Below, piece after piece: positions 7,172 through 14,779 of a stretch of DNA of 32,056 nucleotides. The stretch covers positions 1-32,056 of the forward strand of contig CANRKB010000017.1 in NCBI GenBank assembly GCA_947631115.1, written 5' to 3'. A program made the position numbers and the translations under genes. The stretch comes from an uncultured Clostridia bacterium. Lineage in GTDB: Bacteria > Bacillota > Clostridia > Oscillospirales > Ruminococcaceae. The notes beneath the pieces were generated by a model that ran no database searches, had not been told where the DNA came from, and saw only the letters and a program-made list of their open reading frames with translations. Position 1 is the first letter of the stretch. Each line of letters opens with the position of its first letter.

Positions 7172-7512
7172 ACAAAAAACATCCTCACGGCGGCAACAGT
7201 GACAATGCCGCCAAAAATTCTTTTAAGCCAGACGGCTTGTATCTTCTTCAAGAAAAACGCTCCGCAAAGCGCACCCGCAAGTCCGAACGGAATGTAACCC
7301 CATGCCGCCTTGAAGTCAAGATTTCCCGAAAGCCCGTAAAACGCCGCGGTCACAAGGCTCAATATGAATATAACCGCAACGGACGTAGCGTGCGCCTCGT
7401 TCGTATCGCAGCCCTCTTTTTCCAGCACGGGAACGGCTATCACTCCCCCGCCCGATCCGAAAAATCCGTTTAAAAATCCGCACAATGTTCCCTCGAAAAA
7501 CTTTTTCATCAT
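7168..7512 (-). CDS. Half-size TauE/SafE (TSUP) family membrane transporter subunit
   Basis: 114 residues corresponding to one TSUP half: FEGTLCGFLNGFFGSGGGVI with VIAVPVLEKEGCDTNEAHATS is the classical N-terminal motif, followed by VAVIFILSLVTAAFYGLSG and two further hydrophobic segments. It precedes, and overlaps by 4 nt, the second half-size gene. Start: ATG at 7512 or the next ATG at 7509, which has better spacing from GGGGTGAT. Both halves have a complete glycine motif and sensible ends, so this looks like a genuine two-gene transporter rather than one gene broken by a frameshift, but a sequencing frameshift cannot be excluded from one sequence. Confidence 0.82.
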   Translation of the reverse strand: MMKKFFEGTLCGFLNGFFGSGGGVIAVPVLEKEGCDTNEAHATSVAVIFILSLVTAAFYGLSGNLDFKAAWGYIPFGLAGALCGAFFLKKIQAVWLKRIFGGIVTVAAVRMFFV

Positions 7513-7634
7513 ATCACCCCGAATTATTATGCGCAGGCTGTCGATTTATATCAATATTTGTATATGAAAACTGCACAAAAACTTTTTCCAAATTTGACTG
7601 AAAAATCGAAAACTGCCGATAAATAAAAATAAAG

Positions 7635-7663
7635 TTGACTTTAAGTTTAAGATGTGTTATAAT
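7635..7663 (+). promoter_or_regulatory. Promoter of ilvB-ilvN
   Basis: TTGACT (7635-7640), 17-nt spacer, TATAAT (7658-7663). The start codon of ilvB is only about 40 nt downstream, so there is no room for a T-box or leader-peptide attenuator. The rest of the 7513-7703 gap is AT-rich with no other feature I can support. Confidence 0.85.
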
Positions 7664-7703
7664 GAAATTTGTATAATTAAAGAAAAAGAGAGGTTTTGTT
7701 TCT

Positions 7704-9389
7704 ATGATTTTAACGGGTGCGGACATAATTGTAGAATGTTTGCTCGACGAGGGCGCGGATACGGTGTTCGGTTATCCTGGCGGCGCGGTCCTGAATATTT
7801 ACGACAGTATTTATAAATACAGCGACAGGATCCGCCACATCATCACTTCTCACGAGCAGGGCGCCTGCCATGCGGCGGACGGCTATTCGAGAGCGACGGG
7901 TAAAACGGGCGTTGTTATAGCGACTTCGGGTCCCGGCGCAACCAACCTTACAACGGGAATAGCTACGGCGTATATGGATTCTATCCCGCTTGTCGCGATA
8001 ACGGGAAACGTTTCCTGCGGGCTGCTCGGACTTGACAGCTTTCAGGAAGTTGACACAACGGGCATTACAATGCCCATAACCAAGCACAACTTTATTGTAA
8101 AGGACATAAACGAGCTTGCGAAAACCATTCACCTTGCGTTTAAAATTGCGGGCAGCGGCAGAAAAGGTCCTGTTCTTATAGACATTCCTAAGGACATAAC
8201 CGCTGCGAAAACCGAATATGTTTCGCTCGGGAAATCCGTTCCCGAATCGACGGGCGGTGCAAGTGAAGAATATATTGAAAAAGCGGTGCAGCTTATCGCA
8301 AATTCCGTCAGACCGTATATTTACGCGGGCGGCGGCGTTGTTTCTGCTGAAGCGGAAAGCGAGCTTGCTAAGCTTGCGGAGCTTTGCGACGCGCCCGTTT
8401 CCTGCTCTCTTATGGGGCAGGGAGCGTTCGACCAACGAAACAGGCGTTATATCGGTATGCTCGGCATGCACGGCACGGTAAAGGCCGCGGCGGCGCTCAA
8501 TGAATGCGACCTGTTTATAGGCATAGGAACGCGCTTTTCCGACAGAGTAATAGGCGAGCCTGCCGTTTTCGGAAGAAACGCAAAGATAATCCACATAGAC
8601 ATCGACCCTGCCGAATTTAACAAGAACGTAGAAGTTAACACGGCGATAAAGGGCGACGTAAAGAAAGTCCTTGCTCAGCTCTGCGAAAAGGTCGAGCAGA
8701 AGAAAAACGCATGGACGGCGGAAATTATCGAGCGCGACTGCAACGAACCCGTTCAGAAAGGAACGAGCGAATTTCCCGTAACGCCCGAGTCCGTTATAAG
8801 AAAGCTTGACGAGCTTACAAACGGCGAAGCGGTGATTGCTACCGAAGTCGGACAAAACCAGATGTGGGCGGCGCAATACTACACGTTTACAAAGGCGAGG
8901 AGCTTTATTTCCTCAGGCGGTCTCGGAACAATGGGCTATGGACTGGGCGCGGCTATCGGCGCAAAGGTCGGGTGTCCCGAAAAGACGGTAGTTAATATTG
9001 CGGGCGACGGAAGTTTTGCGATGAACTTAAACGAGCTTATCACGGCTTATGCTCACAAGATACAAATAATTGAAATTGTCATAAACAACAACGTTCTGGG
9101 AATGGTTCGTCAATGGCAGAGGCTTTTCTATGAAAAGCATTTCTCGCAGACGACTCTCGACAACCGTCATATCGACTATGTAAAGCTCGGAGAAGCGTTT
9201 GGGATAAAGGCGTTTGTAATTGCAAAGAACGAGGATATAGAGCCGGTATTAAAGCAGGCGCTTGAAATTTCAAAGACCGAGCCGGTCATGATAGAAGTAA
9301 AGATCGACAAGGACATAAACGTTCTGCCGATGATACCTGCGGGAAAGCCCGTTATAAATCCCATAACAGAGATAGATTTGGAGGCGTAA
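7704..9389 (+). CDS. ilvB: Acetolactate synthase large subunit
   Basis: 561 residues, the TPP-dependent enzyme that condenses two pyruvates, or pyruvate and 2-oxobutyrate, in the first common step of valine, leucine and isoleucine synthesis. The N-terminal TPP domain has VFGYPGGAVLNIYD and the catalytic Glu in TSHEQGACHAADGY (E51). A central domain follows, then the C-terminal TPP/Mg site GDGSFAMNLNELITA (from about residue 434) with VINNNVLGMVRQWQ. Length and motifs fit the biosynthetic, FAD-containing type. The ribosome site is GAGAGG about 10 nt upstream. ilvN begins 1 nt after its stop, and ilvC/ilvD are not in the window. Confidence 0.96.
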   Translation: MILTGADIIVECLLDEGADTVFGYPGGAVLNIYDSIYKYSDRIRHIITSHEQGACHAADGYSRATGKTGVVIATSGPGATNLTTGIATAYMDSIPLVAITGNVSCGLLGLDSFQEVDTTGITMPITKHNFIVKDINELAKTIHLAFKIAGSGRKGPVLIDIPKDITAAKTEYVSLGKSVPESTGGASEEYIEKAVQLIANSVRPYIYAGGGVVSAEAESELAKLAELCDAPVSCSLMGQGAFDQRNRRYIGMLGMHGTVKAAAALNECDLFIGIGTRFSDRVIGEPAVFGRNAKIIHIDIDPAEFNKNVEVNTAIKGDVKKVLAQLCEKVEQKKNAWTAEIIERDCNEPVQKGTSEFPVTPESVIRKLDELTNGEAVIATEVGQNQMWAAQYYTFTKARSFISSGGLGTMGYGLGAAIGAKVGCPEKTVVNIAGDGSFAMNLNELITAYAHKIQIIEIVINNNVLGMVRQWQRLFYEKHFSQTTLDNRHIDYVKLGEAFGIKAFVIAKNEDIEPVLKQALEISKTEPVMIEVKIDKDINVLPMIPAGKPVINPITEIDLEA

Positions 9390-9390
9390 T

Positions 9391-9864
9391 ATGGAACAGG
9401 AATATGTGCTTTCGGTCAAGGTAAACAACAACAACGGCGTTTTGCTGAGAGTTGCGGGATTGTTCAGCAGAAGATGTTTCAACATAAAGAGCCTTAATGC
9501 TGCGGAAACGGAAGAGCCGGACATATCGAGGCTTACGATAGTAGTAAAGGGCGATTTCAGGATAATCACGCAGATCAAAAATCAGCTTATGAAGTTGTAC
9601 GACGTACACGAAGTGAAGATATTGAACGATGCGGTAACGCGCGAGCATATTCTTATACGCGCGGGAAAAAGCGAAGAGGACAGGCATAAGATAATCGAGA
9701 TAGCGAATCTTTACCGAGCGAAGCCCGTGGACGTGGGAAAGGACAGCATTATGCTGGAGCTTACGGGAGAGCCTGTAAAGCTCGACAGCTTTATAGACCT
9801 GCTGAAGCCGTTCGGGATAATAAAGATGGTAAGGTCGGGAATTACGGCGCTGGAGCGCGACTAA
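9391..9864 (+). CDS. ilvN: Acetolactate synthase small (regulatory) subunit
   Basis: 157 residues, normal length for IlvN/IlvH. The N-terminal ACT domain (about 4-76: YVLSVKVNNNNGVLLRVAGL, then FSRRCFNIKSLNAAETEEPD) normally binds valine for feedback inhibition. The C-terminal ALS-ss domain (about 80-155) includes RIAGKSEEDRHKIIEIA-like sequence and ends in GIIKMVRSGITALERD. It starts 1 nt after the ilvB stop, with GGAGG in the end of ilvB as ribosome site, so both subunits are made from one mRNA. A strong hairpin follows 16 nt after its stop. Confidence 0.95.
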   Translation: MEQEYVLSVKVNNNNGVLLRVAGLFSRRCFNIKSLNAAETEEPDISRLTIVVKGDFRIITQIKNQLMKLYDVHEVKILNDAVTREHILIRAGKSEEDRHKIIEIANLYRAKPVDVGKDSIMLELTGEPVKLDSFIDLLKPFGIIKMVRSGITALERD

Positions 9865-9879
9865 AGTAACAAAGTACAC

Positions 9880-9915
9880 AAGGGGGAAAACCTTTTGAAA
9901 AAGGTTTTCCCCCTT
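9880..9915 (+). terminator. Strong hairpin after ilvN (module C of repeat copy 3)
   Basis: Arms AAGGGGGAAAACCTT (9880-9894) and AAGGTTTTCCCCCTT (9901-9915), loop TTGAAA. It is the first hairpin after ilvN and the C module of the dispersed repeat. No U-tract follows, so termination is plausible but unproven. Confidence 0.55.
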
Positions 9916-10258
9916 GAACCCCCTTACCAAAACTTTTACTTGCCGCCGCTTGCGCGGCGGACGAAAGCAAAACAGTGTTTCCACTCTCCAACCGCGCCGT
10001 AAGGCGCGGTATTTGGGTTTCCAAAGGGCGCATTGCGCCCTTTGGCGGGGGTGCGGGGGCAGCGCCCCCCGCAATCGCTTCTTAGCGCTAAAGGGTGCGG
10101 GGAAAACAAGAGTTTTCCCCGCATTGCCGTTTCAAAGCCGCGCTTTGAAACGGCAATCCTAAAACAAGTTTTAAGCGGGAAACCACCTCAAAAGTGAAAT
10201 AACTTTAGTGCGGGAAAGAAAAACGTTAAGGCTATAAAAAAGTGATAAATAAGCGGAC
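9880..10258. repeat. Multi-hairpin intergenic repeat, copy 3 (opposite orientation, expanded)
   Basis: Order on the plus strand: C (9880-9915); a tail (CCCCCTTACCAAAACTTTTA); several GC-rich hairpins (GCCGCC/GGCGGC near 9942-9960, CCGCGCC/GGCGCGG near 9991-10009, CCAAAGGGCGCA/TGCGCCCTTTGG near 10020-10044, and a G/C-rich stem to 10070); B (10096-10121); A (10122-10158, CCGTTTCAAAGC/GCTTTGAAACGG); and the border module (about 10165-10258) with AGCGGGAAA and GTGCGGGAAAGAAAAACGTT. A and B are nearly identical to copy 1 in reverse complement. With the inert stretch 10259-10363, this accounts for the 550-bp gap between ilvN and the MarR gene. Confidence 0.85.
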
Positions 10259-10363
10259 ATCTTTACCGCTCAACCTCTACCCTATTTTTGAAAGAAAAAA
10301 AGCATTAACTCTCAAAAGCTCCCCCAATAATTTTACCTCATATTTCTTGATACCTAGCCATAA

Positions 10364-10395
10364 AAAAATCGGCTGTAACATTACAGCCGATTTTT
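10364..10395 (-). terminator. Intrinsic terminator of the MarR gene
   Basis: Perfect 14-bp stem AAAAATCGGCTGTA / TACAGCCGATTTTT with loop ACAT, 19 nt beyond the MarR stop codon on the minus strand. A/T runs on both sides make it potentially bidirectional. Confidence 0.85.
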
Positions 10396-10414
10396 ATGCA
10401 ATTATAACAAATAA

Positions 10415-10873
10415 TTATTTGAAAGATAGGTTAATGTTCTCTTTCATTTTTTCGAGGACGGTTACAAGCGATTCAAGGTCGGTTTCCGATATATCTTTAA
10501 GGATCGCTTTGTCCGCTTTTTCAAGCGCGCTGAGTACCTTTTTGTAAAGCTTCTTGCCCTTGTCGGTAATATAGACGTGGGTTTCGCGGCGGTCGGTGCT
10601 GTTCTTCTCGCGGCGCACTATGCCGTCGTTTTCCATATTCCGAAGCGTAATGCTGACGGTCGGCGCTTTCTGTCCCGTAAGGTTTACAAGCTCCAACTGC
10701 GTAAGCGTTTTATTTTCCATAAGCGGTTTAAGAATGTGACGGTAAGAATACCGCATCCCTATCTTTTCCATATCACGGCAAACAAGCTCTCCATACAGAT
10801 AGCTGACCTCGTTCAGGCTCTCAACAAACCTGCTCCCGTCGCGGGATATAATGTTATTGTTCGACGCTTTCAT
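10415..10873 (-). CDS. MarR-family transcriptional regulator
   Basis: 152 residues, normal for MarR. The winged helix-turn-helix occupies about residues 45-112: ILKPLMENKTLTQLELVNLTG, recognition helix QKAPTVSITLRNMENDGIVR, then the wing REKNSTDRRETHVYITDKGK with the conserved DRR. Dimerisation helices flank it. GGGAGAGG lies about 8 nt before ATG. The gene is divergent from the hisS operon, and a 16-bp palindrome between its own -10 box and start codon suggests autoregulation. No ligand-sensing residue can be assigned; a single Cys (in LVCRDME) gives weak support at best for redox sensing. Confidence 0.9.
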   Translation of the reverse strand: MKASNNNIISRDGSRFVESLNEVSYLYGELVCRDMEKIGMRYSYRHILKPLMENKTLTQLELVNLTGQKAPTVSITLRNMENDGIVRREKNSTDRRETHVYITDKGKKLYKKVLSALEKADKAILKDISETDLESLVTVLEKMKENINLSFK

Positions 10874-10898
10874 AAGAATACCTCTCCCTAAATATCCG

Positions 10899-10914
10899 TG
10901 TAACCAAAGTTACA
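10899..10914. promoter_or_regulatory. Candidate operator of the MarR regulator
   Basis: Palindrome TGTAAC-CAAA-GTTACA, immediately downstream of the -10 box of the marR promoter and upstream of its ribosome site: the usual place for MarR autorepression. Binding is inference. Confidence 0.55.
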
Positions 10915-10929
10915 TATCTCTTTATTATC

Positions 10930-10957
10930 ATTATACAGAAATTTTTATAAATGTCAA
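10930..10957 (-). promoter_or_regulatory. Promoter of the MarR gene
   Basis: On the minus strand TTGACA (10957-10952), 16-nt spacer, TATAAT (10935-10930). Both boxes are consensus. Confidence 0.85.
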
Positions 10958-11109
10958 GACGAATTTGTATTCAATTCTATGTTTTGTCAAATCTTTGTAC
11001 AATATTATTACAATTAGTAATATAAACAATTTTTTCACTATGTTTTGTTCGATTATCGTCCGAGACGTTCACCCCGTTTCAAAAAAGTTTTTATCAATAG
11101 TGAAAATTA

Positions 11110-11138
11110 TTGACAATTACAATTAAAAATGATATAAT
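11110..11138 (+). promoter_or_regulatory. Promoter of the hisS-addBA operon
   Basis: TTGACA (11110-11115), 17-nt spacer, TATAAT (11133-11138): a perfect SigA consensus about 50 nt before the hisS start. No T-box is possible in so short a leader. Together with the marR promoter and operator it accounts for the 314-bp gap 10874-11187; the middle (10960-11100) is AT-rich with no other supported feature. Confidence 0.88.
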
Positions 11139-11187
11139 TTATTTATATTTAAATAAGTGATTTTTAATGTACAAAAAGGAGATAATC

Positions 11188-12399
11188 ATGAAAATAAAAT
11201 GCGTCAAGGGTATGAGGGATTATTTGCCCGAAGAAGCGGAACTTCGCGAGGAAATGCAGAACAAGATTTTCGAGGTCTACCGAAAAAACGGATTTTCAAG
11301 AATTATGACCCCCGCGGTTGAGGACGCTGAAAACCTCGACAAAAGCGACGGCGGCGATAACTTAAACCTTATCTTTAAGATATTAAAGCGCGGCGAAAAG
11401 CTCTCAAAGGCTCTTGAAACAGGCGGCGAGCTTTGCGACCTGGGGCTTAGATACGACCTGACGCTTCCGCTTACGAGATATTTCGCGGCGAACAGACAGA
11501 ACCTCACCATGCCTTTTAAAGCCGTTCAGACCGACAAGGTCTACCGCGCGGAAAACCCGCAGAAAGGCAGGCTGCGCGAGTTTATGCAATGCGATATTGA
11601 CGTTATAGGCGACGCCGAGCCCGAATGTGAGATCGAGCTTATCGCGGTTACGGCGCAGGCTCTCGAAGCGCTTGAAATTGGCGAGTTTACCGTCAGAATA
11701 AACGACAGGCGCGTTCTTAATTCAATGCTCATTAAATGCGGATTTAATGAAAACGAACTCGCTTCGGTCTGCATAAGCTTCGACAAGCTCGACAAGATAG
11801 GAGCCGAAGGCGTTGTCGCGGAGCTTAATGAAAAGGGTTTTGAAGCCGCCGCAATTGAAAAATTCGGGGATATACTCTCAAAGCTCCCGCTTGACATTCA
11901 GAAAATTATGGAGATAGTCGGCGAGGAAGAAACCGCTCGGCTCAAAAAGATAATTGAACAAAGCGAGATAATTGCAGACGGAAAATACAAGATAGTTTAT
12001 GACGCGTCGCTTGTTCGCGGACAGGGATATTATACGGGAACGGTCTTTGAAGTGAGGAGCGAGAAATTCGGAAGCTCAATCGCGGGCGGAGGGCGCTATG
12101 ACAAACTTATCGGAAAGTTTATAGGAGAGGATATTCCCGCCTGCGGATTTTCGATAGGGTTTGAGCGCATTTTCAGCATTTTGCGCGATATGAATAAAAA
12201 AGCGGGAACGAGAAAGAAAATCGCAATTCTTTATGATAACAGCTTTGCTGACGCTTATAAAAAGGCGGAGGAGCTGAGAAACGAATACGACGCGGCGCTT
12301 TTCAAAAAGCCCAAAAAGATGAAAGCGTTTCTCGACAGGCTTCAGAACAGCGGGTATGTCGGGTTTGCATACGAGGACGGAAACATTCGGAATTTTTAA
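11188..12399 (+). CDS. hisS: Histidine--tRNA ligase (divergent, short C-terminal domain)
   Basis: 403 residues. The start is set by AAAAAGGAG 7 nt before the ATG at 11188; an in-frame ATG at 11167 lacks such a site. Class II synthetase motifs are intact: motif 1 (GFSRIMTPAVE), motif 2 (KVYRAENPQKGRLREFMQCD, R120), the histidine motif (LVRGQGYYTGTVFE, 275-288) and motif 3 (GGGRYD, 300-305, with GFSIGFERI). HisZ, the non-catalytic paralogue, usually loses these, so a catalytic HisRS is more likely. Unusual points: RGQGYY where most bacterial enzymes have RGLDYY, and a C-terminal anticodon-binding domain of about 60 rather than 90 residues. It heads an operon with a sugar kinase and addBA. Confidence 0.85.
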   Translation: MKIKCVKGMRDYLPEEAELREEMQNKIFEVYRKNGFSRIMTPAVEDAENLDKSDGGDNLNLIFKILKRGEKLSKALETGGELCDLGLRYDLTLPLTRYFAANRQNLTMPFKAVQTDKVYRAENPQKGRLREFMQCDIDVIGDAEPECEIELIAVTAQALEALEIGEFTVRINDRRVLNSMLIKCGFNENELASVCISFDKLDKIGAEGVVAELNEKGFEAAAIEKFGDILSKLPLDIQKIMEIVGEEETARLKKIIEQSEIIADGKYKIVYDASLVRGQGYYTGTVFEVRSEKFGSSIAGGGRYDKLIGKFIGEDIPACGFSIGFERIFSILRDMNKKAGTRKKIAILYDNSFADAYKKAEELRNEYDAALFKKPKKMKAFLDRLQNSGYVGFAYEDGNIRNF

Positions 12400-12416
12400 A
12401 TTTAACGGGTGATATT

Positions 12417-13193
12417 ATGCGGAAAATTTTACTGTTCGGGAAAATTTCCGAACATGAAGGAAAGATATACGGAGCGGCGGCTTATGTCGCGGCGGGGCTT
12501 GTAAAGCTCGGACTTTGCGCGTGTGTTTTTGCAAAAGTAAACGAAAGCGAATATGACAAGGTGTGCGCGTTTTTTGACGAAAACGGGATAAATAAAGACA
12601 ACCTTTTTACCGATAAATACACGCTCGACGACTCGGGAATAAGCGCGGTTTTTGTGACGGGAGATTTTGTTTCGGACAATATGGGGCTTATAATTGACCT
12701 TTCGGACAAGTACAGGGCGCTCGAGATACCTATCATTTTCGACCCCGGAAGCGAATGTGAAGACGTTGAAAGCTTAAACGAAATAGCGAGGACTTCTACG
12801 GTTTTCGTGCCGTCTTCCGAAGACGCGCTGAGGCTTTGCAACATGACGGACCCGAAGAAAATTGCCGAGCATTATCTGTCGCTCGGGGCGCATAAGGTTG
12901 TCGTAACGCTCGACAAGCAGGGCGCTTATTACGAGAGCCGCGTTGAAAGCGGAACTGCGCCGACTTTCCGCGCGGACAACGTAATTGACACGACGGGCGC
13001 GGGCGACGCGTTTTCCGCGGGACTTATAAGCGGCATAGCGGACGAGCTTCCGCTGGGAGAAGCTGTCGTAAGGGCGAACGCCTGCGGCTGTATAGCTATC
13101 CAGCACGAGGGAGTTTATATGCCGAACGCCGCGGAGCTTAGAGAATATATGCTTTCGCATAGGTTTGTGGTGGACGGCTGTAAGGATTTCTGA
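12417..13193 (+). CDS. PfkB-family carbohydrate kinase
   Basis: 258 residues, shorter than the usual 300-320. The ribokinase-fold signature DTTGAGDAFSAG (191-202) carries the anion hole and the catalytic Asp (D197). The N-terminal substrate-side motif is degenerate: YGAAAYVAAGLVKLG (18-32) in place of GGxxxNxAxxxxRLG. IFDPGSE and VFVPSSEDALRL match the central part of the fold. It should phosphorylate a sugar or nucleoside-like hydroxyl using ATP, but the substrate cannot be named. It lies 17 nt after hisS and about 20 nt before the HAD-fusion gene; a kinase next to a HAD phosphatase hints at phosphosugar turnover, which is inference. Confidence 0.85.
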   Translation: MRKILLFGKISEHEGKIYGAAAYVAAGLVKLGLCACVFAKVNESEYDKVCAFFDENGINKDNLFTDKYTLDDSGISAVFVTGDFVSDNMGLIIDLSDKYRALEIPIIFDPGSECEDVESLNEIARTSTVFVPSSEDALRLCNMTDPKKIAEHYLSLGAHKVVVTLDKQGAYYESRVESGTAPTFRADNVIDTTGAGDAFSAGLISGIADELPLGEAVVRANACGCIAIQHEGVYMPNAAELREYMLSHRFVVDGCKDF

Positions 13194-13213
13194 GCTTTAC
13201 ACGGTGAATGTTG

Positions 13214-14779
13214 ATGACGCTTTATGTAACTGACCTTGACGGAACGCTCCTGAAAAACGACAAGACTCTTTCAAAGCGTTCCGTAAAAACGCTGAACAGG
13301 CTCATAAAAAGCGGCGCCGCCGTTACTTATGCGACGGCGCGTTCTTTTACGAGCGCAAGTCCGCTGATAAATTCAATCGACTTCAACTTCCCCGCTGTCA
13401 CTTTCAACGGGGTTTTTATAGTCGACCCGAAAAGCGGGGAGCATATAATTGAGAATATTTTCAGCAAGCAAGCGCTTAGAGCCGCAGAAAAGTTTATAGA
13501 GGAAAACGCTCTCGCGCCGCTCGTCTATTCGTACATAGACGAAAAAGAGCGCGTGTCTTATCTCGAAAACAGACTTAGGGACGTTTTTAATTATGTAAAT
13601 TCAAGGCGGGGCGACAAAAGGCTGAGAGCGGTTTCGGACTATAAAGAGCTTTTTTTCGGAAACGTTTTTTACATAACGCTTTTCAACGTCACGGACGCAG
13701 AAAAATGCGACGCGTTCTTTTGCGAGGAAAACGGATTTTCCCATAACGTTCAGGCTGACAACTATGACGACATGATATGGTATGAGATATACGGCAAGAA
13801 CGCGGGCAAGGAAAAGGCTGTTTTACAGCTGAAAAAGCTCTTAAATGCAAACGAGCTTATCTGCTTCGGCGACAGCTTTAACGATATGAAAATGCTGAAA
13901 CTCGCGGACGTCGGAGTTGCGGTCGAAAACGGCTGCGAAGAACTCAAAAAAGCGGCGGATGTTGTTATTGAAAAAAACGAAGACGACGCGGTAATAAGAT
14001 TTATAGAACAGCGTGAAAGTAAGCTCTTAGACCGAAACGAACGCTTTGACAAAGCGGTAAAAGCCGCGTTCGACCGCATAAAGGGCGCGCACGGCTCGGT
14101 CGGCACGCAGAATGAAAAGCTGATACACGCGGCGCTTAAAAACTACTACGCGCCGTTTTTTGACGAGCAGGAAATAAAGATCGCGAATTATTTCGCGGAC
14201 GCGGTTTCCGAGGACGGGATATTTGAAATACAGTCGAGGCAGTTTTACCGCCTTTGCGAGAAGCTGAAAGCGTTTCTGCCCGCGGCAAGGGTGAACGTTG
14301 TTTACCCGCTCGTTTGCGAAACAAAGACGGTGTATATAAATACCGAGAGCGGAGAAACGAAGGAAACTCCCAAAAGGAAAAACAATTCCCTGCTGAAAGC
14401 CTTTGAAGAAATTTACTCGATAAGGCGATTTTTACGCGACGAAAATCTGACGGTCATTATAGCGCGGATCGCCGCTGAAAAGAGAATTTACTACAATGGC
14501 GAACATATTCCCGACATCAGGAAAAAGTCGGAAAAGAAAAAGTGCATTATAGAAAACGTTCCCGTAAGGTTAGTAGAGGAGATAGTGTTTAAAGGGCGAA
14601 GCGGGTATAAAAAACTGCTCCCCGAAAACTTGCCCGAAGAATATACAAAAAAAGAATTTCTGAAAACAGCGGGAGACGCGAAAAGCTCTCTAAAACTTGA
14701 GATACTCAGAGAAGCGGGAATAATAAAACGCATTGGAAAAAGAGGAAAAGAATATCTGTATAAAACGGAGGACGTATGA
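13214..14779 (+). CDS. HAD (Cof-type) phosphatase fused to PD-(D/E)XK-like and winged-helix domains
   Basis: 521 residues from the ATG at 13214, which sits 6 nt after GGTGA; an ATG at 13208 is an alternative. Residues 1-265 are a Cof-type HAD hydrolase: motif I TDLDGTLL (D7/D9), motif II YATARS (T41), Lys in NAGKEKAV (K199), motif III/IV CFGDSFNDMKML (D220, D224). From about residue 300 a different domain begins: helix NEKLIHAALKNYY, then EQEIKIANYFADAV, EDGIFEIQSRQF and VNVVYPL. D329-x8-E338-x-Q340 resembles the active site of PD-(D/E)XK nucleases with a Gln variant (as in BglII). The end (about 478-517: YTKKEFLKTAGDAKSSLKLE, ILREAGIIKRIGKRGKEYLY) looks like a winged helix. Its stop overlaps the addB start (ATGA), so the two are translationally coupled. 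Nuclease activity is inferred. Confidence 0.8.
   Translation: MTLYVTDLDGTLLKNDKTLSKRSVKTLNRLIKSGAAVTYATARSFTSASPLINSIDFNFPAVTFNGVFIVDPKSGEHIIENIFSKQALRAAEKFIEENALAPLVYSYIDEKERVSYLENRLRDVFNYVNSRRGDKRLRAVSDYKELFFGNVFYITLFNVTDAEKCDAFFCEENGFSHNVQADNYDDMIWYEIYGKNAGKEKAVLQLKKLLNANELICFGDSFNDMKMLKLADVGVAVENGCEELKKAADVVIEKNEDDAVIRFIEQRESKLLDRNERFDKAVKAAFDRIKGAHGSVGTQNEKLIHAALKNYYAPFFDEQEIKIANYFADAVSEDGIFEIQSRQFYRLCEKLKAFLPAARVNVVYPLVCETKTVYINTESGETKETPKRKNNSLLKAFEEIYSIRRFLRDENLTVIIARIAAEKRIYYNGEHIPDIRKKSEKKKCIIENVPVRLVEEIVFKGRSGYKKLLPENLPEEYTKKEFLKTAGDAKSSLKLEILREAGIIKRIGKRGKEYLYKTEDV

Noticed and set aside
7664-7703. T-box or attenuator controlling ilvB-ilvN
   Set aside because: About 40 nt between -10 box and start codon leaves no space.
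7710-8876. Long antisense open frame (388 codons) inside ilvB
   Set aside because: It lies opposite a gene with complete, family-typical motifs. Its translation is Arg/Tyr/Val-rich with no recognisable domain, as expected for a shadow frame.
9352-10074. Leftward open frame spanning ilvN and repeat copy 3
   Set aside because: Runs through hairpin repeat DNA and opposite ilvN; composition is repeat-derived.
11188-12399. HisZ (ATP phosphoribosyltransferase regulatory subunit)
   Set aside because: Class II motifs 2 and 3 and the histidine motif are retained, and no hisG or other histidine-biosynthesis gene is nearby.
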